From NCBI GenBank assembly GCA_018828125.1, contig JAHJWB010000022.1, positions 124,001-188,000 on the forward strand: a stretch of 64,000 nucleotides of DNA, in the 5' to 3' direction. A program made the translations under genes and the position numbers. Positions 1 to 7,983 of this stretch are shown piece by piece. Each line of letters opens with the position of its first letter. Position 1 is the first letter of the stretch. Origin of the DNA: Gammaproteobacteria bacterium. GTDB taxonomy: Bacteria > Pseudomonadota > Gammaproteobacteria > Burkholderiales > Burkholderiaceae_C. Under the pieces are notes generated by a model. The model had not been told where the DNA came from and ran no database searches. It saw only the letters and a list, made by a program, of their open reading frames with translations.

Positions 1-1
1 C

Positions 2-274
2 GCGGGTGCTGCGGGCAATGCCAAGCTGCCCGCAGGCGCCAGCCATGTACGCATCGACTACGGTGTGGCCGCGTGGGGTGGCGCCTGCCCGCCCGAGGGC
101 GACGCACCACACCGCTACATCTTCACCGTGCATGCCCTCAAAGTGCCTCGCCTGGACCTGCCCGCCGACGCCACCGCTGCGCTGGCGGGCTACATGATCA
201 ACGCCAACAGCCTGGGCAAGGCCACGCTGACGGCCAGCTACGGTCGCCCCGCCGCGAACAGCGCAAAACAGTGA
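2..274 (+). CDS. YbhB/YbcL-like PEBP family protein, 3' end
   Basis: This is the C-terminal 90 residues of a gene that begins before the window. The stretch GDAPHRYIFTVHAL followed by a Leu/Asp/Pro-rich linker and a final YGR matches the C-terminal half of bacterial YbhB/YbcL proteins, which belong to the phosphatidylethanolamine-binding (Raf kinase inhibitor-like) fold. The His of APHRY lies in the conserved ligand pocket of that family. The bacterial role is unclear; binding of a small anionic ligand is the usual assumption. The frame stays open to the first base. It ends in TGA at 272-274. Confidence 0.8.
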   Translation, partial: AGAAGNAKLPAGASHVRIDYGVAAWGGACPPEGDAPHRYIFTVHALKVPRLDLPADATAALAGYMINANSLGKATLTASYGRPAANSAKQ

Positions 275-389
275 AACAGTGAAACAGTAATGTGGGTGGT
301 GGGCAGGGCCGCTGCGTTCCCTTAAGCTCAACAGCCTATGGCCCGTATTGCGCGGGACAGCTCCATTCACATCACCCAAGGGACCACCC

Positions 390-740
390 ATGCGCAGCCG
401 CACCGAACGCACTGTCCTCACCGCCATCGCGGTGGCCTTGGTGGCCGCGGCTGCCGCTGCGTGGTGGACGCGGGACCAGTGGGTGCCCCACGCCGGGCCG
501 TGGTCTGAGCAGGTCTTGAAGAAGGTCACCCGCCCCGGTGCCGACACGCTGCCGCCAGGCAAGAAGCCCCCCGGCCAGCCCACACAAGCTCGGTCCGCGC
601 AGGGCGCCGCGTCTCAACCCGTGGCCCCGCAGCCGCGCAAATGTGTGCGGGACGGCCGCACCAGCTACACCGACCAACCCTGCCCCAAAGGCAGCCAGGA
701 GCTACCGGTGGACGGCGCCGTGACGTCGCTGCCGCAGTAG
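390..740 (+). CDS. Small single-pass membrane protein with DUF4124-like C-terminus
   Basis: The protein has 116 residues. Residues 8-27 form an Ala/Val-rich membrane segment near the N-terminus, followed by a Pro/Gln-rich linker. The C-terminal motif CVRDGRTSYTDQPCPKG resembles the DUF4124 module found in many betaproteobacterial envelope proteins, with two Cys likely to form a disulfide outside the cytoplasm. ATG 390 is preferred over an in-frame upstream start because it follows an AAGGGA-like site. It stands alone, downstream of the YbhB-like gene. Function is unknown. Confidence 0.65.
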   Translation: MRSRTERTVLTAIAVALVAAAAAAWWTRDQWVPHAGPWSEQVLKKVTRPGADTLPPGKKPPGQPTQARSAQGAASQPVAPQPRKCVRDGRTSYTDQPCPKGSQELPVDGAVTSLPQ

Positions 741-909
741 CGGGCCGCGCTCATTTCGCACGCTCTATTGGTCTGCAGACCTGTTGCCAGGCTGTCCGCA
801 GCGCCTTTTCCCTCTGTCCCTCCCGCGTCACCCGGCGCACACATGTCATGCCGCTGCCATGGAGCGCCCCTAGAGTCGGCCTCTTTTCCAAACACTGGAT
901 CTGTTCGCC

Positions 910-1893
910 ATGAAAGCTTTCTCCCTCGCCGCAGTCTGCCTCTCTGCCCTCTTCGTTGCCGGCTGCGGCGGCAGCGACAACGACGTACCTGCGCAGCCCC
1001 AGGTCATTGCCCACCGCGGCGCCAGCGGATACCTGCCCGAGCACACGCTGGGGGGCTACGAGCTGGCCATCCGCATGGGTGCCGACTTCATCGAGCCCGA
1101 CCTGCAGATCACCAAGGACGGCGCGCTGGTGGCCATCCACGATGACACGCTGACCCGCACCACGAACGTGGCTTCGTTGTTTGCACAGCGCAACGGCAGT
1201 TACAAGGTGTCTGACTTCACCCTAGCCGAAATCAAAACCCTCACCGTCATCCCCACCAGCACCGGCAAGACCAGCTACCCCGGCTTTACCCCCAGCGCCA
1301 CCAACCCGTTTGGCGTGCCCACCTTTCAGGAAGTGGTGGACTTTGCCAAAAAGCAAAGCAGCGTCGTGGGCCGCGAAGTGGGCATCTACCCCGAGGCCAA
1401 ACAGGCCGACCCGGTGATGGAAGACGGCATCCTGAAAACGCTGAACGCCAACGGCTACAACGCCAGCAGCAAGCTCTTCATCCAGTCGTTCAGCGACGCC
1501 ACCCTGCGCAGCCTGCGCGCCAAGCAGATCGCACAGAACAACAAGATGCCCCTGGTGCTGCTGGGCGTGGCCACCACGGCGGCTGACGGCACCCCGCGCA
1601 TGGGCGTGACGGGCGCTACCGGCGTGCAAATGCTGACGCTCAAGGACGTGGCCGCGTTCAACGAAGGCGTGGGCGTGCTCATCAACAACACCACCTACCC
1701 CGTCACCAAGGCCTTCATCGACCAGGCCCACGCCGCAGGCCTGAAGGTGCACGGCTGGACCTTTGCGCAGGCGGACGCCACCGTGGCCGCCGCAGAGTTC
1801 CGCCGCTACCTGGACATGGGCATGGACGGCATGTTTGCCAACTACCCTGACCTCGCGGTGACCACGCGCAACGCGTACGTGCAGGGCAAGTAA
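910..1893 (+). CDS. glpQ: Glycerophosphodiester phosphodiesterase, lipoprotein type
   Basis: This 327-residue enzyme hydrolyses deacylated phospholipids (glycerophosphodiesters) to glycerol 3-phosphate and an alcohol. A lipobox ending FVAGC (Cys19) indicates lipidation and periplasmic exposure. The GDPD signature is intact: IAHRGASGYLPEHT with H35, R36 and E44, then E62 and D64 for the metal, and H77 in AIHDDT. A C-terminal GWTFA and MDGMFANYPDL, where family members carry the last barrel strand, complete the TIM barrel. Length fits the GlpQ/UgpQ class. It is monocistronic, so no transport partner is visible. The substrate is inferred from family only. Confidence 0.9.
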   Translation: MKAFSLAAVCLSALFVAGCGGSDNDVPAQPQVIAHRGASGYLPEHTLGGYELAIRMGADFIEPDLQITKDGALVAIHDDTLTRTTNVASLFAQRNGSYKVSDFTLAEIKTLTVIPTSTGKTSYPGFTPSATNPFGVPTFQEVVDFAKKQSSVVGREVGIYPEAKQADPVMEDGILKTLNANGYNASSKLFIQSFSDATLRSLRAKQIAQNNKMPLVLLGVATTAADGTPRMGVTGATGVQMLTLKDVAAFNEGVGVLINNTTYPVTKAFIDQAHAAGLKVHGWTFAQADATVAAAEFRRYLDMGMDGMFANYPDLAVTTRNAYVQGK

Positions 1894-2058
1894 ACCCGGC
1901 CGTTGGTCGTGCCACCGGCGGCGCCGCCACGGTGGCAGGGCCTATCTGCGCACAGGGCCGCATGTCGGTTTTTTCCTATCCGGCAGTGGCGCTCCCCGCG
2001 TCCAATCGCAGCATTGATTCACTACACAACAGCTCCTCACAGGGGGCTGATCGAACCG

Positions 2059-2382
2059 ATGCAAAAGCACCTGCGCACCGTCTTCCTGCTGCTGGCCTTT
2101 GTGGGGCTGGCCGTGCCCTGGTACTTCAATGCGGTGTACTTTTTGGCCGGTGGCAGCGTGATGCCCGACGTCTTCTGGCCCGATGCCTTTGCCAACCCCT
2201 TGACCACCGGCATCACGGTGGACGTGTACCTGGCCGCCGTCGCGTTTTCATTCTGGGTGGCGGCTGACCGCGGCCTGGGCGCGTGGCGCTGGGCTTGCAT
2301 CGCCGCCTGCTTTGGCATTGGCCTGGCGTTTGTGATGCCGCTGTATCTGGCTTACCGCCTGCGCGCTGGGGCTGCTGGCTGA
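2059..2382 (+). CDS. DUF2834 family membrane protein
   Basis: This small integral membrane protein has 107 residues and three predicted membrane segments (about 5-24, 50-70 and 76-100). The pattern PWYFNAVYF near the start and TVDVYLAAVAFSFWV in the middle match DUF2834. ATG 2059 is chosen because it directly opens the hydrophobic N-terminus; upstream in-frame codons add a basic low-complexity tail. It converges with the AraC-type gene on the other strand and overlaps it by 31 bases. Function is unknown. Confidence 0.75.
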   Translation: MQKHLRTVFLLLAFVGLAVPWYFNAVYFLAGGSVMPDVFWPDAFANPLTTGITVDVYLAAVAFSFWVAADRGLGAWRWACIAACFGIGLAFVMPLYLAYRLRAGAAG

Positions 2383-3230
2383 GGTTCCCGCGATGGCTGA
2401 GATGGCCTTTGCAGCGGCTTTGGCTGCGTCTGCGCGCCTATCTGCAAAGGCCAATGCGCGCTGAGCGGGGCACGCGTGTCGTGCACCAGGGCCTGCAGCG
2501 GCTGGCCCGCCAGCCTGCGCACATCGCGCCCCATGTGTGACTGGTCGTAGTAACCCTGGTCCACCGCCAGTTCGGCCCCCTGCGTGCCGGGCACATCGGC
2601 AAATGCGTGCCACAGCGTGCTGTTGAGCCGCGCAATCACCTGGTACTGCTTGGGTGCCATGCCCCAGTGCGCCACAAACCGCCGTTCAAACTGCCGCGCG
2701 CTCAGGCCCATGGGCGGGCCCGTGCCTTCATCGGCACTGCCAGCTGCGCTCAGCAGTGCCAGTGCTTGCAAACGCCGACCCTCGCAGTCAGACGGCGGTG
2801 CAACGGTGGCGCGTATGAACTGGCACAACACATCCAGCCGGGCGTCTTCGTCCGGGGCGGCGAGCACGTCGCGCTCTACCGCGGCCCACGGGGCGCCTGC
2901 CAATTCGGCCATGGGGCGCATCGCATTCACTACGCCGCGTGCGCTGGCAAACAGCGCCGCCGCCGCCTCGGGCCGCAGCACCAGCCCCACGGCGTGCACG
3001 CGGCCCTGGTGTGCATACACCGTGGCGCAGGTGCTGGCGCTCATCCACGCCGCCTTGGGCACCGGCGCCCCTTGGCACAGCACCTGCCCCGCCAGCCGCA
3101 CCACCAGCATGCTCGACACCATCGCTGGAAACTGCGACTGCGCCAACTCTGCAGGGCAGTCCACCACCACGGCTGCCTCCAGCCAGGGCTGCAGGTCGGG
3201 CGGGGCAGGCACAAAGCGCTGGTGGGACAT
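2352..3230 (-). CDS. AraC-family transcriptional regulator
   Basis: The protein has 292 residues. The N-terminal half (about 1-150) is the hydrophobic sensor fold common in short AraC regulators. The C-terminal half holds the double helix-turn-helix: GLSARQFERRFVAHWGMAPK forms the first HTH, and AVDQGYYDQSHMGRDVRRLAG is the hallmark second HTH with YYDQSH in place of the usual FxDxSH. A 25-residue Pro/Arg tail follows. ATG 3230 is chosen; a longer reading from 3254 is possible. The divergent phosphatase gene at 3413 could be a target, which is inference. The inducer is unknown. Confidence 0.85.
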   Translation of the reverse strand: MSHQRFVPAPPDLQPWLEAAVVVDCPAELAQSQFPAMVSSMLVVRLAGQVLCQGAPVPKAAWMSASTCATVYAHQGRVHAVGLVLRPEAAAALFASARGVVNAMRPMAELAGAPWAAVERDVLAAPDEDARLDVLCQFIRATVAPPSDCEGRRLQALALLSAAGSADEGTGPPMGLSARQFERRFVAHWGMAPKQYQVIARLNSTLWHAFADVPGTQGAELAVDQGYYDQSHMGRDVRRLAGQPLQALVHDTRAPLSAHWPLQIGAQTQPKPLQRPSQPSREPQPAAPARRR

Positions 3231-3412
3231 GCCGCAATTTTGCACGTGGGCCATGCGCTTGCGCAGCTGTCTGGGCATACGGCGCACCGGCGCATTGCCA
3301 ATGCAGTCGGCCCTCAACCCATCCCCTCCACCAGCCACCCGCGCGACAGACGCTTGCCACACACCCCGACTATCCTGTCGGTCCCCCAACCCAACACGCC
3401 CCTCGTTCCACC

Positions 3413-4162
3413 ATGTCGCTGCAAGCCCCCACCCGATCCCTGCCCATGATGGGCGCCACCAACTTTCGCGACCTGGGCGGCTACATCGGCCATGGCGGGC
3501 AGCAGGTCAAATGGCGGCGCATCTTCCGGTCTGACCACCTGGCAGGCTTGACCCCGCAAGACCAGGCACTGCTGGCTGACCTGGGCGTGTCGCGCGCGGT
3601 GGACTTTCGGGGCAAGGCCGAAAGTGCTGCGTATGCCTACGCGCTGCCTGGCATTGCGTACCACCCGCTGCACATCGAGCCCACCGTGGTGCAGCGCGCG
3701 CTGGAGCTGCAACGCACCGGCCGCCAGCTCACCGCGCAAGACGCGGTGGGGCTGATGCAAGACACCTACCGCGGCTTTGTGCACGACAACGCCCCGCGTT
3801 TTGCCGAGCTGTTCCGCCTGCTGCTGGCCAGCGACGCACCCACCGTTTTTCACTGCACCGCAGGCAAAGACCGCACCGGCTTTGCCGCCGCCCTCATCCT
3901 GCTGACGCTGGGCGTGCCGCGCGACGTCGTCATGCACGACTATCTGCTCACCAACAGCCTCTACCGTCGCCCCGAAGGCATGGGCAGCCACGCGCCCGAA
4001 GAAGTGCTGGCCGTGCTGTGGCGCGTGCAAGAAGAGTTTCTGGACGCCGCGCTGCACATGGTGGACAACGACTTTGGCGGCGTGCAGGCGTATCTGGTGG
4101 ATGTGCTGCGGGTAGATGCCGCCGCGCAGAAAGAGCTGGGAGGGCGGTATTTGCAGAGGTAG
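3413..4162 (+). CDS. Protein tyrosine/serine phosphatase (Y_phosphatase3 type)
   Basis: This 249-residue protein carries the cysteine phosphatase signature HCTAGKDRTG at residues 147-156, with nucleophile C148 and R154 in the phosphate loop. The N-terminal motif ATNFRDLGGY and the IFRSDHLAGLT segment place it in the family of LipA- and MptpB-like phosphatases that act on phosphotyrosine, phosphoserine or phosphoinositides. There is no signal peptide, so it is probably cytoplasmic. The family includes secreted virulence factors, but nothing here shows secretion. It is divergent from the AraC-type gene. Confidence 0.88.
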   Translation: MSLQAPTRSLPMMGATNFRDLGGYIGHGGQQVKWRRIFRSDHLAGLTPQDQALLADLGVSRAVDFRGKAESAAYAYALPGIAYHPLHIEPTVVQRALELQRTGRQLTAQDAVGLMQDTYRGFVHDNAPRFAELFRLLLASDAPTVFHCTAGKDRTGFAAALILLTLGVPRDVVMHDYLLTNSLYRRPEGMGSHAPEEVLAVLWRVQEEFLDAALHMVDNDFGGVQAYLVDVLRVDAAAQKELGGRYLQR

Positions 4163-4306
4163 AAGGCGCGTCCTGGTGACGCGCAACTGGTTGCACCTTT
4201 CACGTTTTGGCGCGTTTTTTGGCTTCTAGACTCCCCCAGCTTGAGCTATTGCCCCACCCCGTACCTAGTGCGGGGCGCGCCTAACCCTCCTTTGTGAAAG
4301 TCATGC

Positions 4307-4687
4307 ATGCCCTATATTTTTGAGGACCCCGAGTCGCTCGTCGGCGGGCTTCCTGTCGGGACCCAACAGTGCGTAGAGCTTGTCAAAAAGCATGCCCGTG
4401 CGCCAGCCACATCGTTGTGGCGAGATGGAGCTGTGGTCAGGGGCAATATGCTGCTCACCAAGGGCACAGCCATCGCCACGTTCGTCAATGGCAAGTACCC
4501 GAACAAACCCACCGGCAATCATGCGGCGCTGTATGTCTCTCAGGATGCGTCTGGGATAACCGTGGTGGACCAATGGACCGGCAGCGGAAAAATCCGTAAG
4601 CGCGTCTTGGTTTTCAAAGGCAAGGACAAGAACAGTAACTTCGTTGATCCCAGCGGCAATGGTGACGCCTTTTCAGTGGTGGAGTAA
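4307..4687 (+). CDS. BPSL0067 family protein, possible peptidoglycan amidase-like effector
   Basis: This 126-residue protein has no signal peptide. It shows the family pattern QQCVELVK (Cys22), GTAIATFVNGKYPN, TGNHAALYV (His72) and VVDQW (Asp88). That Cys-His-Asp spacing is what an NlpC/P60 or CHAP-like cysteine amidase would have, and BPSL0067-type proteins are often found beside type VI secretion genes. The next gene, five bases downstream, encodes a secreted STY0301-like protein, the arrangement expected of an effector and a periplasmic immunity partner. No secretion genes are in the window. Family assignment is fair; the effector role is inference. Confidence 0.7.
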   Translation: MPYIFEDPESLVGGLPVGTQQCVELVKKHARAPATSLWRDGAVVRGNMLLTKGTAIATFVNGKYPNKPTGNHAALYVSQDASGITVVDQWTGSGKIRKRVLVFKGKDKNSNFVDPSGNGDAFSVVE

Positions 4688-4692
4688 TCCTC

Positions 4693-5160
4693 ATGCCTTG
4701 TAAAAAACCCCTCGCAGTCATCCTCATCGCGCTTGGAGCGGCTTCTTCTGCCTGGGCGCAACAGCCTCCCGTTGCGGCGCTTGCCCCTTCCGAAAGCGTC
4801 TGCCCGCGCTCCCTACAAGTGCAGCAAACGCCTTCGGACAAGGTGGCACCGGGCTGGCAGGTGCGCAGCAGCAATGACAGCCACCCCCTTTTCAATATAG
4901 CGTTTTACGAAGGTCCTCCGGAACTGCTCGTGCAACAAGCGCCGCACCGGCAGCAACGTCGTGGAAAGACGCTGAGCTCTCAATGGACTTTCTCGCCATC
5001 TACAGAGCAGTATTGGGTCGCTTGTGAGTATTCGGGGACTTCTGCAATAGCCACCAGACCCCTCGACAAGAACATCACCGGTTGTACGGCGGAACACGAC
5101 ATGGACACATCGCCGCCAACCGTCAAGCGGTGGGCTTGCCAGACCACAGTGCGGCGCTGA
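4693..5160 (+). CDS. STY0301-like secreted protein, possible immunity partner
   Basis: The protein has 155 residues with a clear signal peptide (cleavage after SSAWA, about residue 22). The mature part has four Cys (37, 111, 131, 149), enough for two disulfides. It shows the STY0301-type pattern VCPRSLQV, APGW, FYEGPPE, W and YWVACEYSGT. These proteins are small, periplasmic and of unknown function. The gene starts five bases after the BPSL0067-like gene and is surely co-transcribed, which suggests it protects the cell from, or works with, that protein. Assignment rests on pattern recognition only. Confidence 0.65.
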   Translation: MPCKKPLAVILIALGAASSAWAQQPPVAALAPSESVCPRSLQVQQTPSDKVAPGWQVRSSNDSHPLFNIAFYEGPPELLVQQAPHRQQRRGKTLSSQWTFSPSTEQYWVACEYSGTSAIATRPLDKNITGCTAEHDMDTSPPTVKRWACQTTVRR

Positions 5161-5355
5161 CATGTGTCGGAGCACCGGTTTGAACGTAGCTGTCGCTGAT
5201 TGGCCAGCAGGTCAAAACCTGATCTTGATTCAAAAGCGGTAAGGTAAGAAGGCGGGTAGCAGTTGGCGAACGCAGTTCAACGGAGTGCGAACGCATTTCG
5301 GTGCGGAGGGCTGGAACCCCATACCCTTCCACTGTCGGCAGGCTTTCCGAATCAA

Positions 5356-5389
5356 GCCAATATTTGGCGCGATCATGCTAAAATTTGGC
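5356..5389. promoter_or_regulatory. Palindrome and repeated half-site before the HTH-MNT gene
   Basis: A perfect GCCAA-TAT-TTGGC palindrome lies at 5356-5368. A further TTTGGC half-site sits at 5384-5389, one base before the ATG at 5391. This is the expected position of an autoregulatory operator for a winged-HTH antitoxin. No good -35 box is visible, so the promoter itself is not assigned. Confidence 0.45.
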
Positions 5390-5390
5390 A

Positions 5391-5984
5391 ATGTCTGTCG
5401 CCTCCGCCTTTCTCACTGAGCGCCAGGCCCGGCTCTTTGCCTGGCTGTTTGGCCAACCCACGCGCAGTTTTCACCTCAGCGAGCTGCGCCGCCTGACAGG
5501 GTTGGGCAGCGCGTCGGTACAAAGCGAGCTCAACCGGTTGACCGAGGCCGGGTTGCTGGTGTCAGACCGCGTGGGCAACCTGCGCAGCTTCAAGGCCAAC
5601 GCCGATAGCCCCATTTTTGATGAGCTGGTCTCTCTCACGCACAAAACCCTCGGGCTTGTGCCCGCGCTGAGCGACGCCTTGACCCCCCTCTGCCCGCGGT
5701 TGCTGGCTGCCTGCGTGTTCGGCTCGGTGGCCGCGCACACTGACACTGCAAAAAGTGACGTGGACGTGATGCTGGTCGGCAATGGCATTACCTTGGGCGA
5801 AGTGCTGGAGCAACTGGAGCCCTTGGAGCAACAGTGGGGCCGCAAGATCAACCCCACCATGTATTCGCTACAAGAATTTCTCAAGCGCCGGGCCGAGCCC
5901 GACTCGTTCGTCAACCGCGTGCTGTTACGCCCCACACTGGCATTGATCGGAGACTTGGATGGCCTCGACGACCGCGCTGGATAA
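5391..5984 (+). CDS. Winged-HTH / nucleotidyltransferase (MNT) fusion, antitoxin-like
   Basis: The protein has 197 residues. Residues 1-68 form a winged HTH (LSELRRLTGLGSASVQSELN, then the wing VGNLRSFKAN). Residues 105-175 are a minimal nucleotidyltransferase domain: FGSVAAHTDTAKSDVDVMLV gives the G-S and D123/D125 metal-binding signature. In MNT/HEPN modules the MNT partner adds AMP to the HEPN toxin and silences it. The fused HTH suggests it also represses its own operon. ATG 5391 is chosen; TTG 5385 is also in frame. It overlaps the next gene by 26 bases. Confidence 0.78.
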   Translation: MSVASAFLTERQARLFAWLFGQPTRSFHLSELRRLTGLGSASVQSELNRLTEAGLLVSDRVGNLRSFKANADSPIFDELVSLTHKTLGLVPALSDALTPLCPRLLAACVFGSVAAHTDTAKSDVDVMLVGNGITLGEVLEQLEPLEQQWGRKINPTMYSLQEFLKRRAEPDSFVNRVLLRPTLALIGDLDGLDDRAG

Positions 5985-6390
5985 CCTGGTGCGCATCGGC
6001 CAGCTCAAGGCCGAGCCCCGCAACGACGCAGAAGTGCAGCGCATGCTCATCATGGCCCAAACCCGCTGGGCCGATGCGCAGCTCGCCCACGTATCGCAAG
6101 AAGGCCGCTTCACCAGCGCCTACAACGCGGCCCACGCCGCCGCGCTGGCCGCACTGCGCTGGCACGGCTACCGCAGCGAAAACCGGTTCACCGTATTCCA
6201 GTGCCTGGCCCACACCGTGAACTGGCCGCCCGCGCGCTGGCGGGTGCTAGACGCGGCCCACCAAAAGCGCAACCTCGCTGAATACGAAGGCTACCTGGAG
6301 GTCGAAGAGCCCACCATTGCCGAGATGGTTGCACTGGCCGCACAACTCATTGCGGACGTGCGGGCACTGACCGGGCAGGCGAAGGTTTGA
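5959..6390 (+). CDS. HEPN-domain protein, likely toxin partner of the MNT gene
   Basis: This 143-residue all-helical protein overlaps the 3' end of the HTH-MNT gene. Helices AYNAAHAAALAALRWHG and a late KRNLAEYEGY motif (R104, N105, Y109) resemble SAV_6107-type HEPN proteins. HEPN toxins are metal-independent RNases whose usual motif is RX4-6H. Here no His follows the RN, and Tyr occupies the region instead, so RNase activity is uncertain. Overlap with the antitoxin-like gene suggests translational coupling and a functional pair. Copy a of the dispersed repeat lies just downstream. Confidence 0.65.
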   Translation: MASTTALDNLVRIGQLKAEPRNDAEVQRMLIMAQTRWADAQLAHVSQEGRFTSAYNAAHAAALAALRWHGYRSENRFTVFQCLAHTVNWPPARWRVLDAAHQKRNLAEYEGYLEVEEPTIAEMVALAAQLIADVRALTGQAKV

Positions 6391-6431
6391 CGCCGCGCGG
6401 CCTGCAAAGCCAAGGCGGACGATGCTCATCA

Positions 6432-6487
6432 ATTCATAGCTTCTAGCGTTTACTGGTAAAGCGCTAGAGGCCAATTTGGCTAAAATA
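6432..6487 (+). repeat. Dispersed GCGCTT/AAGCGC repeat, copy a
   Basis: ATAGC, then a partly degraded left arm (TAGCGTTTAC), then AAGCGCTAGAGGCC and AATTTGGCT. It lies between the convergent HEPN and MFS genes. The arms can pair into a short hairpin. Confidence 0.8.
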
Positions 6488-6535
6488 ATTTACAAGTGCG
6501 GGCGTACGTTGACGGCAAGTCAGCAGCCTGCGCGA

Positions 6536-7858
6536 TTACCCCGCGCTGGGCTGCACCCTCCCCGCCACCGCCCCCTGCCCCCGCACCCGCCAGTACAACC
6601 ACCCCGTGATCGACAGGTTCAGCAAATTCCACCCCATGCCGTTGATAAACGCCGCCTGGTAGCTGCCCGTCACGTCAAACACCCAGCCCGACATCCAGCC
6701 GCCCAGCGCCATGCCCACCAGTGTGGCCATGATCACCGCGCCCACCCGGGCGCCCGCCTCTTGCGGGGGGAAATACTCGCGCACGATGATCGCGTAGGCG
6801 GGCACGATGCCGCCCTGAAACAGCCCAAACATGGCAGAAATCACATACAGCGGCACCAGCCCGTCAAACGGCAGAAACAGCACCAGCGCCACGCCCTGAA
6901 GCGCCGACCCCCACAGCAGCGTGCGAATGCCGCCAATGCGGTCGCACACCACGCCCGACACCAGGCGGCTGACAATGCCGCAGGCCAGCATCAGCGACAG
7001 CATCTCGGCCCCGCGCGCCGCGCCAAAACCCAGGTCGGTGCAATACGCCACGATGTGCACCTGCGGCATCGCCATGGCCACGCAACACGCCACGCCCGCC
7101 ACACACAGCAGCACCTGTGCATGCGCAGGGCGCAGGCCAAACGGGCGGCTGCGGTCTACCACCGCCGGGGCTGCAGCACCCACAGCTCCAGCATCAACAC
7201 CCGCACCCGCTGCCGCTCCACCCACCGGCGCCAACACCACCAACGGCGGCCGCTGGCGCATGCGCATCGCCAACAGCAGCATGCCCGCGCCACACACCAG
7301 CCCCATCAGCACATAGGTCGGGCGCCAGCCAATCGTCTCCACGCCGTGCTGCACGATGGGCGGCCACAGCGCACCGGCGATGTAGTTGCCACTGGCACAA
7401 ATCGCCACCGCAATGCCGCGCCGCTTGTTCCACCACAGCGCCGTGTCAGCCAGCAACGGCGCAAACGTGGCCGACGCACCAATCAGCCCCATCAACCCAT
7501 GGGCCAGCCCGAACATCCAAATGTTGCCCGACAGCCCCGCCCACACAAACCCGCCGCACACCCCCACCGCCCCCACACACAGCACCGGCATCAGTCCATG
7601 CTTGTCCGCCAGCCGCCCCGTCCACAGCCCGCCAATCCCCAGGCATACCATCATCAGCGTGTAGGGCAGGGAGGCATCCGCCCGGCCCACGCCGAACTCG
7701 GCCTGCACAGCAGGCAGCACCACCGACACGACGTACATGCTGCTGTTGCCCAGCACGACCAGGCCCAGGGTGATCAGCAGCCGCCAGGCGGCTTGGCGCG
7801 AGTCGATGAGGGATGCCGGGGCGGCGGCGGATTTGGGGAAGGTGGGGGCTTGGGGCAT
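6536..7858 (-). CDS. MFS transporter
   Basis: This 440-residue protein has about twelve membrane segments. The loop 2-3 motif GRLADKHG is the major facilitator signature. A long Ala/Gly/Pro-rich cytoplasmic loop in the middle (about 195-230) separates the two six-helix halves. LWPPIVQHGVETIGWRPTY and MFGLFQGGIVPAYAIIVREYFP are typical of monocarboxylate or oxalate/formate-antiporter-like carriers. The substrate cannot be told. ATG 7858 is chosen because it directly precedes the short polar N-terminus. It is divergent from the DUF2130 gene and stands alone. Confidence 0.88.
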   Translation of the reverse strand: MPQAPTFPKSAAAPASLIDSRQAAWRLLITLGLVVLGNSSMYVVSVVLPAVQAEFGVGRADASLPYTLMMVCLGIGGLWTGRLADKHGLMPVLCVGAVGVCGGFVWAGLSGNIWMFGLAHGLMGLIGASATFAPLLADTALWWNKRRGIAVAICASGNYIAGALWPPIVQHGVETIGWRPTYVLMGLVCGAGMLLLAMRMRQRPPLVVLAPVGGAAAGAGVDAGAVGAAAPAVVDRSRPFGLRPAHAQVLLCVAGVACCVAMAMPQVHIVAYCTDLGFGAARGAEMLSLMLACGIVSRLVSGVVCDRIGGIRTLLWGSALQGVALVLFLPFDGLVPLYVISAMFGLFQGGIVPAYAIIVREYFPPQEAGARVGAVIMATLVGMALGGWMSGWVFDVTGSYQAAFINGMGWNLLNLSITGWLYWRVRGQGAVAGRVQPSAG

Positions 7859-7983
7859 GCGGTGCAATTTACTCGACGGGGGTGTAGAGGCAGGCTGGTT
7901 GTTATGAAACCGCTCGGCCTGCAGCTTGGCCAAACTGCCCGCTATGCTCCTCACCCAACGAAACACGACACACGGTAGCCGCC

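Noticed and set aside
2939..3412. Longer N-terminus for the tyrosine phosphatase
   Set aside because: The upstream frame is Pro/Ala/Arg-rich, antisense to the AraC gene, and has no conserved sequence; ATG 3413 opens the known fold.
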